Part shown: piece after piece, positions 17,724 through 26,503 of the stretch | How positions within the stretch are numbered: position 1 is the stretch's first letter | How the letters are laid out: every line of letters begins with the position of its first letter | Source: JBFHIJ01 sp041596515 | GTDB taxonomy: Bacteria > Bacteroidota > Ignavibacteria > Kapaibacteriales > UBA2268 | Length of the DNA stretch: 64,000 nucleotides | NCBI GenBank assembly: GCA_041596515.1 | Contig: JBFHIJ010000007.1 | Span: forward strand, 1 to 64,000 | Direction of reading: 5' to 3' | Position numbers and translations under genes: made by a program | Notes under the pieces: generated by a model | Seen by the model: the letters and a program-made list of their open reading frames with translations, nothing else | The model's database searches: none | Told to the model about the DNA's origin: nothing

Positions 17724-17782
17724 CAAAATAATTCTTATATTATTTCTTCACATACATCATTGTATATCTATAAGGAAAAACT

Positions 17783-18778
17783 ATGAAGGGTCTTGTAATC
17801 GCTTTATCAGTGACTTTGTCATTCATTTTAGGATTTGTACCTAATATCAATAAATCTAAACCTCTGTGGTGGAAACTACTTACTATTGCTAGCATTACTT
17901 TAGCTATTATTCTTACCCTGTTGCCACCAATAGCCGGCAATTTTTCAGACTTAAAATTTGTTGCCGGACTTGAACAAGGAAAACATATTAATCTATTGGT
18001 AAGTTATGCTCAAAACTCAGCAGGTGAACTAATCTTTACTGATGACTTTGGCGAATCTTTCCCTATTAAGGACATAGAGGACTTCAATCTAAGTACGGGC
18101 AATAAATATGTTATCAACACTGCATTTGAAAATCAAGAATTCAAAGCAATTGAACTAATTTCTACAAATCCTTTTATGACTTATCCTTTTATACCTAGTT
18201 TAGAAGACAGGACTAAAATATTAAATTTCCACGTACCGATGGCTTGGATTGCGGTATTAGCATATTTGATATCAATGATATATGCTATCCAATATTTAAG
18301 AACTAAGGATTTGAAATATGATGTACCTCTTGCGGCGGCGGCTTCTTTAGGTACGCTGTTTGCCATATTAGCGACTGTAACAGGTATGCTCTGGGCTAAA
18401 TTCAACTGGGGTAGCTTTTGGAACTGGGATCCAAGGCAAACGTCAATTCTAATATTACTCCTCATTTATGCGGCATTTTTTGCTTTGAGATCTTCTATTG
18501 ATGTACCCGAATCAAAAGCAAGATTGAGTTCGGTATATTCCATACTTGCTTTTATTACAGTTCCTTTCTTAGTATTTATTTTGCCTCGCATGGCTACGGG
18601 GCTTCATCCTGGTTCTGCAGGCGATACAAATACTGGCCCTTTGGTTAGCTCTCAAAGTGGTATGTTAGATTCATCTATGCTTATTAGTTTTGGCTTAGCA
18701 ATGTTTGGATTTTCGATGTTTTTCTTTTGGTTATTGAATTTACAAATAAGAATTATGAAAAATAAAGGAGAAATATAG
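17783..18778 (+). CDS. ccmC: Cytochrome c maturation haem-handling protein CcmC (CcsA/CcmC family)
   Basis: Part of the inner-membrane haem delivery machinery for c-type cytochromes. The C-terminal two thirds (about 145-331) hold six membrane helices, the tryptophan-rich loop WGSFWNWDPRQTS that binds haem, and the flanking haem-ligand histidines in NFHVPMAW and GLHPGSAG. The first 145 residues are an extension beyond typical CcmC (about 220-250 residues): two membrane segments and a roughly 80-residue periplasmic domain (LVSYAQNSAGELIFTDDFG) of unknown role. The next gene begins at the base after its stop codon. Confidence 0.88.
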   Translation: MKGLVIALSVTLSFILGFVPNINKSKPLWWKLLTIASITLAIILTLLPPIAGNFSDLKFVAGLEQGKHINLLVSYAQNSAGELIFTDDFGESFPIKDIEDFNLSTGNKYVINTAFENQEFKAIELISTNPFMTYPFIPSLEDRTKILNFHVPMAWIAVLAYLISMIYAIQYLRTKDLKYDVPLAAAASLGTLFAILATVTGMLWAKFNWGSFWNWDPRQTSILILLLIYAAFFALRSSIDVPESKARLSSVYSILAFITVPFLVFILPRMATGLHPGSAGDTNTGPLVSSQSGMLDSSMLISFGLAMFGFSMFFFWLLNLQIRIMKNKGEI

Positions 18779-18913
18779 ATGCTCGACTTCCTACATGATA
18801 ACTCTATCTTCGTGGTACTTGGTATCACTTTAATAATATGGACTGGCATTGTCGCTTACATGATGTCTTTAGATAAAAAGGTCAGAAAACTTGAAGACCT
18901 TAGCGAAGAGTAG
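18779..18913 (+). CDS. ccmD: CcmD-like small membrane protein
   Basis: A 44-codon gene starting at the base after the ccmC stop, with an AAAGGAG ribosome site about 9 bp upstream. The product has one membrane helix (IFVVLGITLIIWTGIVAYMM) followed by the charged LDKKVRKLEDLSEE. This is the pattern of CcmD-family peptides, which help release holo-CcmE from the CcmABC complex. Position directly behind ccmC and the LDKKVRKLE tail make the call good despite the small size. A strong terminator follows. Confidence 0.85.
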   Translation: MLDFLHDNSIFVVLGITLIIWTGIVAYMMSLDKKVRKLEDLSEE

Positions 18914-18920
18914 ACAACTA

Positions 18921-18971
18921 AAAACCGACTAACTTACAATTCTAAAGTTAGTCGGTTTTATATATTTTTTG
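18921..18971. terminator. Strong, probably bidirectional rho-independent terminator
   Basis: A perfect 15-bp stem (AAAACCGACTAACTT at 18921-18935 with its complement at 18945-18959) with a 9-nt loop, then a T-rich run on the plus strand. The A run on the 5' arm serves as the U tract for the convergent reverse-strand gene ending at 18996. Confidence 0.92.
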
Positions 18972-18995
18972 TGAGAATGTTCTTAGTTGTGATAA

Positions 18996-20207
18996 CTATA
19001 GATTGTCTTTTAGCATTTTAGTCAAAGATTTATCCATATCTTTATCATATCCTGAGTGTTTATAAAGAAGTTTGCCATCTTTATCTATTACTAATAGTGT
19101 AGGATAACCTTGAACATTTAGTAGCTTCGCAACATTATCACCGTTTACTAAAGTAGGGTAGCTTGCTTTTTTTTCTTTCAAAAATGCTTTTGGATCCGCT
19201 CCTTCAGGCTCTTTACAGCTAATCCCATAAACATGTATTTTATCACCCATTTCTTGATACACTGCTTCTATCTTAGGCATTGCAACTACACACCAGACAC
19301 ACCAAGTGCCCCAAAAGTCAAGGATAACAGGCTTACCTCGTAAACTTTCTAATGATACATGCTTGCCATCAGCATCTTTTAGATCCCAGTTAGGAACTAT
19401 ATCACCTTCTTTAAGTTCAACCGGTGTAATTTCTGCAGTTTTGCCAGTTTCGCCCTGTTTACTTTTTTCATATTCTGCAATATACTGGTCATAAGGTTTA
19501 TAAGCTTTAGGAATTTCAAGTAAAAACTTTGCATCTTCAATATCATCAACTGTTTCTATATTTTTTACAATCATTTCTTCTTTTTGAACTAAGTGCTCTC
19601 CATTTTGAACAGTAGATGTTACAATTATGGGAAAACCAGATGCTTTAGATATAATTTGATTAGTATAAAAATCTAATCCAAGGTTCTCATCATAACTTTT
19701 TTTAGAAATATGATAAGCATCTTCATTGTTAACTGTGGTGTCATTTTCCCATTTAAAATCTTTGTATGCTGTACTTGTATCAACATTTACAGCAAAATCT
19801 TCTGTGCTGGCAAAAGGTAAAAAGTTTCTCAAAGTTTCTGCATGATTGCTCAGAGATCTGCTATATTCCTGCGGATTTTCAAAGGAATAGAACCACTTGT
19901 CCTTATGATTGACCACTACGTATTTACTGCCGTCAAAGGAAATTTGGGTGTCTCCCATATCTGAAAAGAATTTAAAGTCTTTTCCGTTGTCAGACATTTC
20001 TGCTAATAACTTTTCGTTATCTTTTTGTGCAGTAAGCTCAGAAAAACCATCTGTTGTAATTAGTTCCGCTTTAATAGCTTTTACATTTGCTCTTTTAGCA
20101 AACGCTTCTTTTACAACTTCTTTTACATTTGCCGGTCTGTTTGAATCTTGCTCAGAGCAAGCAACAAATGCTAAAATTAACAACAAAGAAGTGGTGATTT
20201 TTTTCAT
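18996..20207 (-). CDS. TlpA/ResA-like thioredoxin-fold lipoprotein
   Basis: A 403-residue lipoprotein, starting at the ATG ending at 20207. The leader MKKITTSLLLILAFVAC ends in lipidated Cys17, whereas a longer reading to 20303 has no leader. Residues about 50-260 form a domain rich in beta strands with no family I can name. The C-terminal 140 residues are a TlpA-type thioredoxin domain with FWGTWCVWCVVAMPKIE and the cis-Pro strand VQGYPTLLVIDKDG. It likely acts in the periplasm as a thiol-disulfide reductase, perhaps for apocytochromes given the surrounding ccm genes. It is cotranscribed with the TPR gene upstream (28-bp gap). Confidence 0.85.
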   Translation of the reverse strand: MKKITTSLLLILAFVACSEQDSNRPANVKEVVKEAFAKRANVKAIKAELITTDGFSELTAQKDNEKLLAEMSDNGKDFKFFSDMGDTQISFDGSKYVVVNHKDKWFYSFENPQEYSRSLSNHAETLRNFLPFASTEDFAVNVDTSTAYKDFKWENDTTVNNEDAYHISKKSYDENLGLDFYTNQIISKASGFPIIVTSTVQNGEHLVQKEEMIVKNIETVDDIEDAKFLLEIPKAYKPYDQYIAEYEKSKQGETGKTAEITPVELKEGDIVPNWDLKDADGKHVSLESLRGKPVILDFWGTWCVWCVVAMPKIEAVYQEMGDKIHVYGISCKEPEGADPKAFLKEKKASYPTLVNGDNVAKLLNVQGYPTLLVIDKDGKLLYKHSGYDKDMDKSLTKMLKDNL

Positions 20208-20235
20208 AAATTTCTCGACTAGGTATAAAAATATG

Positions 20236-21552
20236 TTATTTCTGATTTTCTCTTTTCGTAAATATTTCAGTATACTCTTTGTACTTCTCTTCATTGCCGG
20301 CAAGATGATATACTGCTGCGATATTTTTTAGAGTTTTAATTGCCATTTTTGAGTTTTTCCCCATTTTTTGCTCAAAAATGTTTAGTGCTTTTTGCATATA
20401 AGTCAATGAGTAATCATATTTATAAGTATTTGCTAAAATCGTAGCTAAGTTATTCATAATATAAGCAACTTCTACATCATCCTTTCCCAGATATGCTTGT
20501 TTAATCTGAAGCACTTTCAAATATATTCGCTCTGCAGATGCATAGTCACCCTTTTCTTGGTACATTGCAGCTAAATTATTAAATACTGTAGCTATTTTTA
20601 TATCATTCGAATCGCTTATCGATTGAAGTTTTGTAGCAGACTTGACAAAATACTCTTCAGCTTTATCATATTTTTTTTGTTGGCGGTAAAAATCACCTAT
20701 ATTGTTGTATAAAACAGCAATAGGTTCATATTTATCACCGTGATTCTCTTTGTAAATTTTAGCGACAGAGAGCATAATGCTTTCAAATTTATCCAAACTA
20801 TCCAGTTTAACATATATATCAGCAACTTGATGCAAATTATCAACCGTAGACTCGGAGTACTGACCATAATTTTTTACTTTTATCTCGATATTTTTTTCAA
20901 TCAAAGACTTGGCAGCAATGAGAGAATCTTGCTTCATGTAAATATTTGAAAGATATTCTATCGGCAATATAAGTGATTGATGCTCTCCACCATAAGACAT
21001 ACCTCTTATTCTTAAGCAGTAGAGCAACAGCATCTTTGCCTGCTCAGATTCACCAAGTTCAATATTTAACATAGAGTAATTAAAATAAGTATCTGCAAGT
21101 GATAAATCTGTCTCTCCCAAAATAGCTTTTTTAATCCCGATAGATTGCTTAAATAGTTTCTCAGCTTCTTTATACTTACCTAAACCTGTTTTAGTTTTAG
21201 CCAGATTATCTAAAGTAGTTGCAGCTTCTCTGGTAGAATCCTTTTTATTATAGCTAAATATTTTTAAAGCGGCAGAAAAATGTGTTTCTGCTTTTGATAG
21301 TTCTTCTAAATTCAAAAAAGCTACTCCAGCCATATTATGCGAACTACCTGCTCTTAAATTCATTGCTCCATATTCATTTTCAGCAAATTGAGCAGCTTTT
21401 ATCGCATTATTAGACGCTTCTAAATAATCACTTTTTTGGAGCGATTCTAAGGTTTTATTCATCGATATTTCCCAAGGGTCATCTTTAGACCACAGACTAT
21501 TTGTAGCTATAATGGTCAAAAGGAGTAAAATTCTAATCAATTTATTCATCAT
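20236..21552 (-). CDS. Secreted tetratricopeptide-repeat protein
   Basis: A 438-residue protein with signal peptide (KLIRILLLLTIIATNSLWS) followed by about nine TPR units of the kinesin-light-chain type (for example AATTLDNLAKTKTGLGKYKE, VLYNNIGDFYRQQKKYDKAE, TVFNNLAAMYQEKGDYASAE). Such arrays scaffold protein complexes. It resides in the periplasm or at the surface. It lies on the reverse strand inside the cytochrome c maturation region, upstream of the TlpA-like lipoprotein gene. In some ccm systems TPR proteins (CcmI-type) hold the apocytochrome, but here this is only a positional hint. Confidence 0.8.
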   Translation of the reverse strand: MMNKLIRILLLLTIIATNSLWSKDDPWEISMNKTLESLQKSDYLEASNNAIKAAQFAENEYGAMNLRAGSSHNMAGVAFLNLEELSKAETHFSAALKIFSYNKKDSTREAATTLDNLAKTKTGLGKYKEAEKLFKQSIGIKKAILGETDLSLADTYFNYSMLNIELGESEQAKMLLLYCLRIRGMSYGGEHQSLILPIEYLSNIYMKQDSLIAAKSLIEKNIEIKVKNYGQYSESTVDNLHQVADIYVKLDSLDKFESIMLSVAKIYKENHGDKYEPIAVLYNNIGDFYRQQKKYDKAEEYFVKSATKLQSISDSNDIKIATVFNNLAAMYQEKGDYASAERIYLKVLQIKQAYLGKDDVEVAYIMNNLATILANTYKYDYSLTYMQKALNIFEQKMGKNSKMAIKTLKNIAAVYHLAGNEEKYKEYTEIFTKRENQK

Positions 21553-21666
21553 TTATCCGTATGTGTGTTAAATTTACCATTGTCTCAACTATTTTGTTTG
21601 TTAATCTACAATTTTTTTTATTATATTATAGCATATTACTCTAAAACAATATGAAAGGTTCAAAAA

Positions 21667-22062
21667 ATGAAAGCTAAATACATCATTACTGCCATAATAG
21701 CAATAGGATTTATAGCTCTTGCTTATTCTGCGTTTGATAGCAGTAAAATCGAATATACTGATTTTAGCTATGCTAAAAAAACAGGCAATACTGTACAAGT
21801 TACCGGATCGTGGGATAAATCACAGAATTATACTTATGACACCGAAACTAATACTTTTACTTTTGTTATGCAAGATGATAACGCAAATAAATCAAAAGTA
21901 GTTTTCAATGGAGCTAAACCAAATAATTTTGATATCGCTCCTATGGTAGTTATTAAAGGACAGTTCGAAGAAGGTATCTTCATGGCTTCAGAAATTTTAA
22001 CTAAATGTCCTTCCAAGTACGAAGCAGGATTTGAAGATATCAAGAAAAACAGCAACATCTAA
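21667..22062 (+). CDS. ccmE: Cytochrome c maturation haem chaperone CcmE, CxxxY type
   Basis: Periplasmic haem chaperone anchored by an N-terminal helix (YIITAIIAIGFIALAYSAF). The OB-fold body contains VQVTGSWDKS and VVIKGQFEEGIFMASEILTK. The haem-attachment site, normally HxxxY, reads CPSKY, so Cys114 replaces the His and Tyr118 is kept. This is the Cys variant described in some sulfate reducers and archaea. It precedes ccmF by 21 bp and is in one transcript with it. The family call is strong from the flanking ccmF and the conserved site. Confidence 0.92.
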   Translation: MKAKYIITAIIAIGFIALAYSAFDSSKIEYTDFSYAKKTGNTVQVTGSWDKSQNYTYDTETNTFTFVMQDDNANKSKVVFNGAKPNNFDIAPMVVIKGQFEEGIFMASEILTKCPSKYEAGFEDIKKNSNI

Positions 22063-22083
22063 CATTAAAGGAAAGGATTGCCT

Positions 22084-24411
22084 ATGTTTGGCTCTATACT
22101 GATACATGGTCTTTTGGGACTATCAATTATTACAACTATTATGTATTTCCTATCATATAAAAAAGAGAACTTGGTCAAAACGGCGAGCTCTTTTTATCAC
22201 ATAATAACATTGGGTATGATTGCAGTTTCTGCATATTTACTCTATAACGTAATGACTCATAATTTCTCCTTTACTTACATCTGGAGATATTCTTCTACTG
22301 AGCTTCCCAAGTTCCTACTTGCAACAACATTTTACGCAGGTCAGGAAGGTTCGTTTGTATTATGGGCACTAATGCTATCTATTATTGGTAGTATACTGAT
22401 ACCTTATGTCAGAAAGCATAAATACGAAGCTCCTGTGATGAGCATATACTCTTTGATTCTTGTTTTTATCTTTTTGATAATGATAAACAAAAGTCCTTTT
22501 GAATATATCTGGGATTCGTTTCCCGGGCAAAACTTAGAAGTTGGATTTATGCCTGCTAATGGCAATGGACTAAATCCTATTTTGCAAAACTACTGGAATG
22601 TTATTCACCCTCCTATTTTATTCTTAGGTTTTTCTGCTATGTCAGTTCCTTTTGCATTTGCATTTGCAGGGTTGATTAAGCGTGATTATAATAATTGGAT
22701 AAGAATTTCCATGCCATGGACTCTTTTTGCTACAGGCTTATTGTCATTAGGCATTATGCTTGGTGGTTTTTGGGCTTATGAAACTCTCGGCTGGGGTGGC
22801 TTTTGGGGATGGGATCCTGTAGAGAACGCATCTTTAATTCCACTGCTTACTGCAATCGCCTTAGTTCATACGATGCTTGTGCAAAAAAAGACAGGTGGTT
22901 TAATAAGGACTAATTTTTTACTTGCTATCATTGGTTTCATTTTGGTAGTATATTCTACTTTCCTAACACGTAGTGGTGTCCTTGGTGACTCTTCTGTTCA
23001 CTCTTTTGGAGATCCGGGCCAACTTACTTATATATTGCTTCTTCTGTTCTTGGTATTTTTTGCTACTATTGGCTTGATTGCACTTTTAGCAAGATTTTCT
23101 GACATTAATAAGACTGCAAGTAAGTTAGATTTTCAACTTAGTTCTAAGGAATTTATGTTGTCATTAGGCTCACTTGTAATATTAGCTATTGCGGGCTTTG
23201 TATTAGTTGGTACCAGCTGGCCTATCATCCAAGAAATATTAGGTCAAAGTAAAACCGGTGTTGTCATTTCAATATACGATCAAGGCTCATTACCTTTGAC
23301 TGCTATTGGTCTGCTCGTAATGGTATTTTCTATTTATTTGAATTGGAAAGTAACACCAAGCGAAATATTAGTCAAAAAAATGTGGATAAGTATCCTCTTA
23401 GCTGCAGTCTTTACTAATATTTTTATAATGCTTGGCTATAATGAGTTTAAACACATTGCATTAGGTTTTGCAGCTTTCTTCGCATTATTTACTAACTTGC
23501 AATATCTAATTAAAACTGCCAAAAAGTACCCAAGATTAATTGGATCTTATTTATCGCACTTTGGTTTTGCTTTACTAATTTTAGGAGTCATAGCTAGTGG
23601 TGGTTATTCTAAATCACAACATTTGACTTTGAAAGAAGGACAATCCAAAGACTTCAATGGATATACTTTCAAGTATATTGGTAAAAATCAGATAGAAAAA
23701 GAATTTAAAGACAGAGAAAAATTCCAATATTTAGTTGAAGTTTCTAAAGATGGCAGTACTGATGTTGCTAAACCAATTATTTATTACAGTGACTTTAACC
23801 AAAGACAACAGCCATTTTTAGAACCTGGCATTTTAGAGTCCTTTGCAAGTGATATCTATTTATCTCCTAATGTAGCCGACTACAAGTACGATATCCCTAT
23901 CATATCTTTAGGCAAAGACGACGAAATCGAGCTTCCTCTGACCGATGGTCTTTTGATGCACGTTTTAGGATTTGATATGCAATCTATGATGTCCGACAAT
24001 AGTGGAACAGGTACTTTACCTTTTGGTGCTATTTTGGAATTCAAAGATAGTACACATACGTTTATTGATACAATTTATAGCAATTTAGATCCTCAATCAT
24101 TTGTTGGCGAACCTAATTGGAAAACTTTAGATAATTATGGTGCAGATATATCTTTGGTACAGTTTCTACCAAATATGCAAGAAATGGGTAAATCCAGCGT
24201 CGCTTTCATTTTGAAAGAGACCGGCAAAGAAATGCCTTCACCTGTAGAGTATTTTAGTTTTGAAGCATCTGTAAAGCCATTAATTAATCTTGTGTGGTTT
24301 GGTACTATTGCTATAGTTGCAGGATTTTTTATCGCAATAGGCAAGTATACTAAAGGTCGTGAAACTAATTTTGAATTAAATGAGTCAAAAGGCTCTGAAG
24401 CAAAATTATAA
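22084..24411 (+). CDS. ccmF: Cytochrome c haem lyase subunit CcmF
   Basis: Large polytopic inner-membrane protein of the CcmF/CcsA family that attaches haem to apocytochrome c. I chose the ATG at 22084 (MFGSIL), spaced correctly from the AAGGAAAGGA ribosome site. The in-frame TTG at 22078 sits too close to it. The haem-binding tryptophan loop is GWGGFWGWDPVENASL. Histidines in VIHPPILFLG and the region SVHSFGDPG fit the family. After about 13 helices comes a periplasmic domain (about residues 520-735) and a last helix (LVWFGTIAIVAGFFIAIG). Length of about 776 residues is slightly above the usual 640-680. Confidence 0.93.
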   Translation: MFGSILIHGLLGLSIITTIMYFLSYKKENLVKTASSFYHIITLGMIAVSAYLLYNVMTHNFSFTYIWRYSSTELPKFLLATTFYAGQEGSFVLWALMLSIIGSILIPYVRKHKYEAPVMSIYSLILVFIFLIMINKSPFEYIWDSFPGQNLEVGFMPANGNGLNPILQNYWNVIHPPILFLGFSAMSVPFAFAFAGLIKRDYNNWIRISMPWTLFATGLLSLGIMLGGFWAYETLGWGGFWGWDPVENASLIPLLTAIALVHTMLVQKKTGGLIRTNFLLAIIGFILVVYSTFLTRSGVLGDSSVHSFGDPGQLTYILLLLFLVFFATIGLIALLARFSDINKTASKLDFQLSSKEFMLSLGSLVILAIAGFVLVGTSWPIIQEILGQSKTGVVISIYDQGSLPLTAIGLLVMVFSIYLNWKVTPSEILVKKMWISILLAAVFTNIFIMLGYNEFKHIALGFAAFFALFTNLQYLIKTAKKYPRLIGSYLSHFGFALLILGVIASGGYSKSQHLTLKEGQSKDFNGYTFKYIGKNQIEKEFKDREKFQYLVEVSKDGSTDVAKPIIYYSDFNQRQQPFLEPGILESFASDIYLSPNVADYKYDIPIISLGKDDEIELPLTDGLLMHVLGFDMQSMMSDNSGTGTLPFGAILEFKDSTHTFIDTIYSNLDPQSFVGEPNWKTLDNYGADISLVQFLPNMQEMGKSSVAFILKETGKEMPSPVEYFSFEASVKPLINLVWFGTIAIVAGFFIAIGKYTKGRETNFELNESKGSEAKL

Positions 24412-24475
24412 AACAATATTTTAAAATAAAAGACGTATATTGCTACAAAGCAATATATTATATTTAGGAGTTACT

Positions 24476-25087
24476 ATGTTTTTTAAAAAGATAGCGATTG
24501 TTGTATTTGCGATGTCGTTTGCATTTTCAACAGCTTGCAGCAACGGCTCGGAAAAGTCTAATACGGAAACCAAAGATGTAGCTTCTGCTACTTTAAATGC
24601 AGAAGCACCAGCAACTGCTAAGTCTGTCTTTCAAATTAAGACTTCGACAATCGGAGATCAAGTTTTACCTGATTTTACTTGGGAAGAAAATGGTATAACT
24701 ATAAAATTTTCTGATTACATAAAAGACAAAGTTGTATTTATCAACTTTTGGGGTACATGGTGCCCACCTTGTAGAGCTGAGATTCCTTATATTATTCAAT
24801 TACAAAAAGAATTTAAGGATAAAGATTTTGTCGTGGTTGGTTTTGCTTTAGAAAGAAGCCCTGACGCATCTAATGTTCAAAAGTTTTCTGATGCTAAAGG
24901 TATTAATTACATTAATTTTATGGCTTCGAGAACTGACAAAACAGCAATGGAAATTGTTGGTCACTTTGGTCAAATTAATGCAGTACCAACTACTATGATT
25001 TTCAATAAAAAAGGCGAAAAAGTAGAAACAATAGTTGGTGGTAGAGATTATAAATCATTCAAAGCTTCAATTGAAAAAGCTATGTAA
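24476..25087 (+). CDS. tlpA: TlpA-family thiol-disulfide oxidoreductase lipoprotein (CcmG-like)
   Basis: A 203-residue lipoprotein. The ATG at 24476 follows a clear AGGAG site, and the leader ends at lipobox Cys21 (FAFSTAC). A linker of about 35 residues precedes a thioredoxin domain with the active site WCPPC at 95-99 and cis-Pro in NAVPTTMIFNKKGE. It likely keeps apocytochrome cysteines reduced for haem attachment, the role of CcmG/ResA. It is 64 bp downstream of ccmF and is the last gene of the group. A strong terminator follows. Confidence 0.9.
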   Translation: MFFKKIAIVVFAMSFAFSTACSNGSEKSNTETKDVASATLNAEAPATAKSVFQIKTSTIGDQVLPDFTWEENGITIKFSDYIKDKVVFINFWGTWCPPCRAEIPYIIQLQKEFKDKDFVVVGFALERSPDASNVQKFSDAKGINYINFMASRTDKTAMEIVGHFGQINAVPTTMIFNKKGEKVETIVGGRDYKSFKASIEKAM

Positions 25088-25114
25088 TTATAAGTTTTTC
25101 CGATATTACTTTTT

Positions 25115-25147
25115 AAAGAGGAGCTGAGTCAGCTCCTCTTTTTTTTA
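25115..25147. terminator. Rho-independent terminator, bidirectional
   Basis: AAAGAGGAGCT (25115-25125) pairs with its complement at 25131-25141 around a short loop GAGTC and is followed by a T run. The symmetrical A and T tracts mean it can serve both tlpA and the convergent reverse-strand gene at 25145. Confidence 0.9.
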
Positions 25148-25654
25148 TAAAAGACTTATTAACAAAATACTTACAACAGAAGCTACAACTGAAAAGCCGG
25201 TAACACTAGATAGCATAAGTACACTCTCGCAATAATGCAGATAAGAATGCAAACCAATAGTAGCGAGTATTTGATCATCATACTCTGATTCAATTTCACC
25301 GAACCTATTACCATCTCGCCTGCCTTTCATTGTATAATTTTTACCGGATGAGATAGACCATTTTTTACAGAATATTGTTCCTTCTATATTTAAGGTATAA
25401 TTTGAATCTTTATACCATATTTCTGCTCGGCTGAGCAGCCTATTGAATCTTACATCAGCCATACTACTACCACTATCAGTACTTAATGTTAGGCTTCTGC
25501 TAAGCAAACCATCAGACTTAAAGAAATAACTATTATACTCTGTTTCTAATATGCCTCGATAACGATTGGATAAGTGGAGCTTTATAGTAGTGTTATTACG
25601 GTTGACTATATCTACTGTTCTGGTTTTTGAATTATATTTCCAATCATATTTCAT
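25145..25654 (-). CDS. Hypothetical protein with C-terminal membrane anchor
   Basis: A 169-residue protein without a signal peptide. The first 130 residues are strand-rich and polar (for example WYKDSNYTLNIEG, FCKKWSISSGKNYTMKG, GEIESEYDDQILATIGL). A single C-terminal hydrophobic segment follows (VLMLSSVTGFSVVASVVSILLISLL), so it may be tail-anchored facing the cytoplasm. The alternating strand pattern faintly recalls tubby/LURP-type folds, but I cannot support that by a motif. An AGGAG site precedes the ATG. The stop lies within the terminator stem region. Function unknown. Confidence 0.6.
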   Translation of the reverse strand: MKYDWKYNSKTRTVDIVNRNNTTIKLHLSNRYRGILETEYNSYFFKSDGLLSRSLTLSTDSGSSMADVRFNRLLSRAEIWYKDSNYTLNIEGTIFCKKWSISSGKNYTMKGRRDGNRFGEIESEYDDQILATIGLHSYLHYCESVLMLSSVTGFSVVASVVSILLISLL

Positions 25655-25728
25655 ATTGTACTCCTAAAGTATTTTATATTAAATTTATCTATATTTTTTA
25701 TACTTTACAAGTAATTGTTTTAAAGATT

Positions 25729-25766
25729 GCAAAAAAAACCACAGTCTATGTCATATAGCTGTGGTC
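25729..25766 (-). terminator. Rho-independent terminator for the gene at 25794-26432
   Basis: ACCACAG at 25738-25744 pairs with CTGTGGT at 25759-25765, and the loop itself can pair as CTAT/ATAG. Eight A residues on the plus strand just before it provide the U tract for minus-strand transcription. Confidence 0.8.
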
Positions 25767-25793
25767 TAAAAGAAATATATATAGATATAAGAA

Positions 25794-26432
25794 TTAGAAT
25801 CCCATACCGCCCATTCCTTGAGGCATGTCTTCAGGATTAATATATTTGATACCTTTAGGTGCATCAAACTTAGAAGACGGAATTGAGACGTCAGTTTTTA
25901 TGCTGATAGCTTCTTCTGTCATAGTCATACCCATAGCCTTCACTTCAGATTTTAGAGATAAATTTCCCCAAACCCATATTTTAGCCATTCCATTTTGTAC
26001 AGTCCATATTTCACAAGTCTTTCCTAAAACTTTACCAGTTTCATCTAACTTTTTACCACCCATCTGTTTTAACATCTCGCGACCAAATTCTCCAATATCT
26101 TTTTTCTCTTGAACCATCATTTTTAGGAGTTCATTTTCTGATTTAGACCCGGTTTTTTCCTTTATGTCTGCTGTAATAATATCAAAGCCATCTTGGATAA
26201 CAACTTGATTTGTTTCTGAAGACATCCCCATGATTTTTACACTTGATTTTTTGTATTCCGCTTCTTTGAATCCATAATCTGAAATGTATATAGTTTTTGT
26301 ACCTTTTTGCATTCCTGAAATCTTGTACTCTACAATTGCAGATTTAAATTTATACTTCTTAAATTTAGTAGTACCTGCAAAAACTATAGCAACTACCAAG
26401 AATAGCATTGAGATTTTAATAGCGGTTTTCAT
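25794..26432 (-). CDS. Secreted hypothetical protein (DUF4412-like)
   Basis: A 212-residue protein with signal peptide or N-terminal anchor (AIKISMLFLVVAIVFAG). The body has the layout of DUF4412-type envelope proteins: an early SAIVEYKISGMQKGTKTIYI segment, a middle LGKTCEIWTVQNGMAKIWVW segment that resembles the 'modified lipoprotein-like' core, and a short Gly/Met-rich tail (MPQGMGGMGF). No catalytic motif is visible. It is monocistronic, with a terminator immediately downstream. Role unknown. Confidence 0.6.
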   Translation of the reverse strand: MKTAIKISMLFLVVAIVFAGTTKFKKYKFKSAIVEYKISGMQKGTKTIYISDYGFKEAEYKKSSVKIMGMSSETNQVVIQDGFDIITADIKEKTGSKSENELLKMMVQEKKDIGEFGREMLKQMGGKKLDETGKVLGKTCEIWTVQNGMAKIWVWGNLSLKSEVKAMGMTMTEEAISIKTDVSIPSSKFDAPKGIKYINPEDMPQGMGGMGF

Positions 26433-26503
26433 ATTGATCCTGTTTCAAGTGTGTATAAATATTATACAAGCAACTTAACAAATTCGTTATTCATAATAAA
26501 TAT

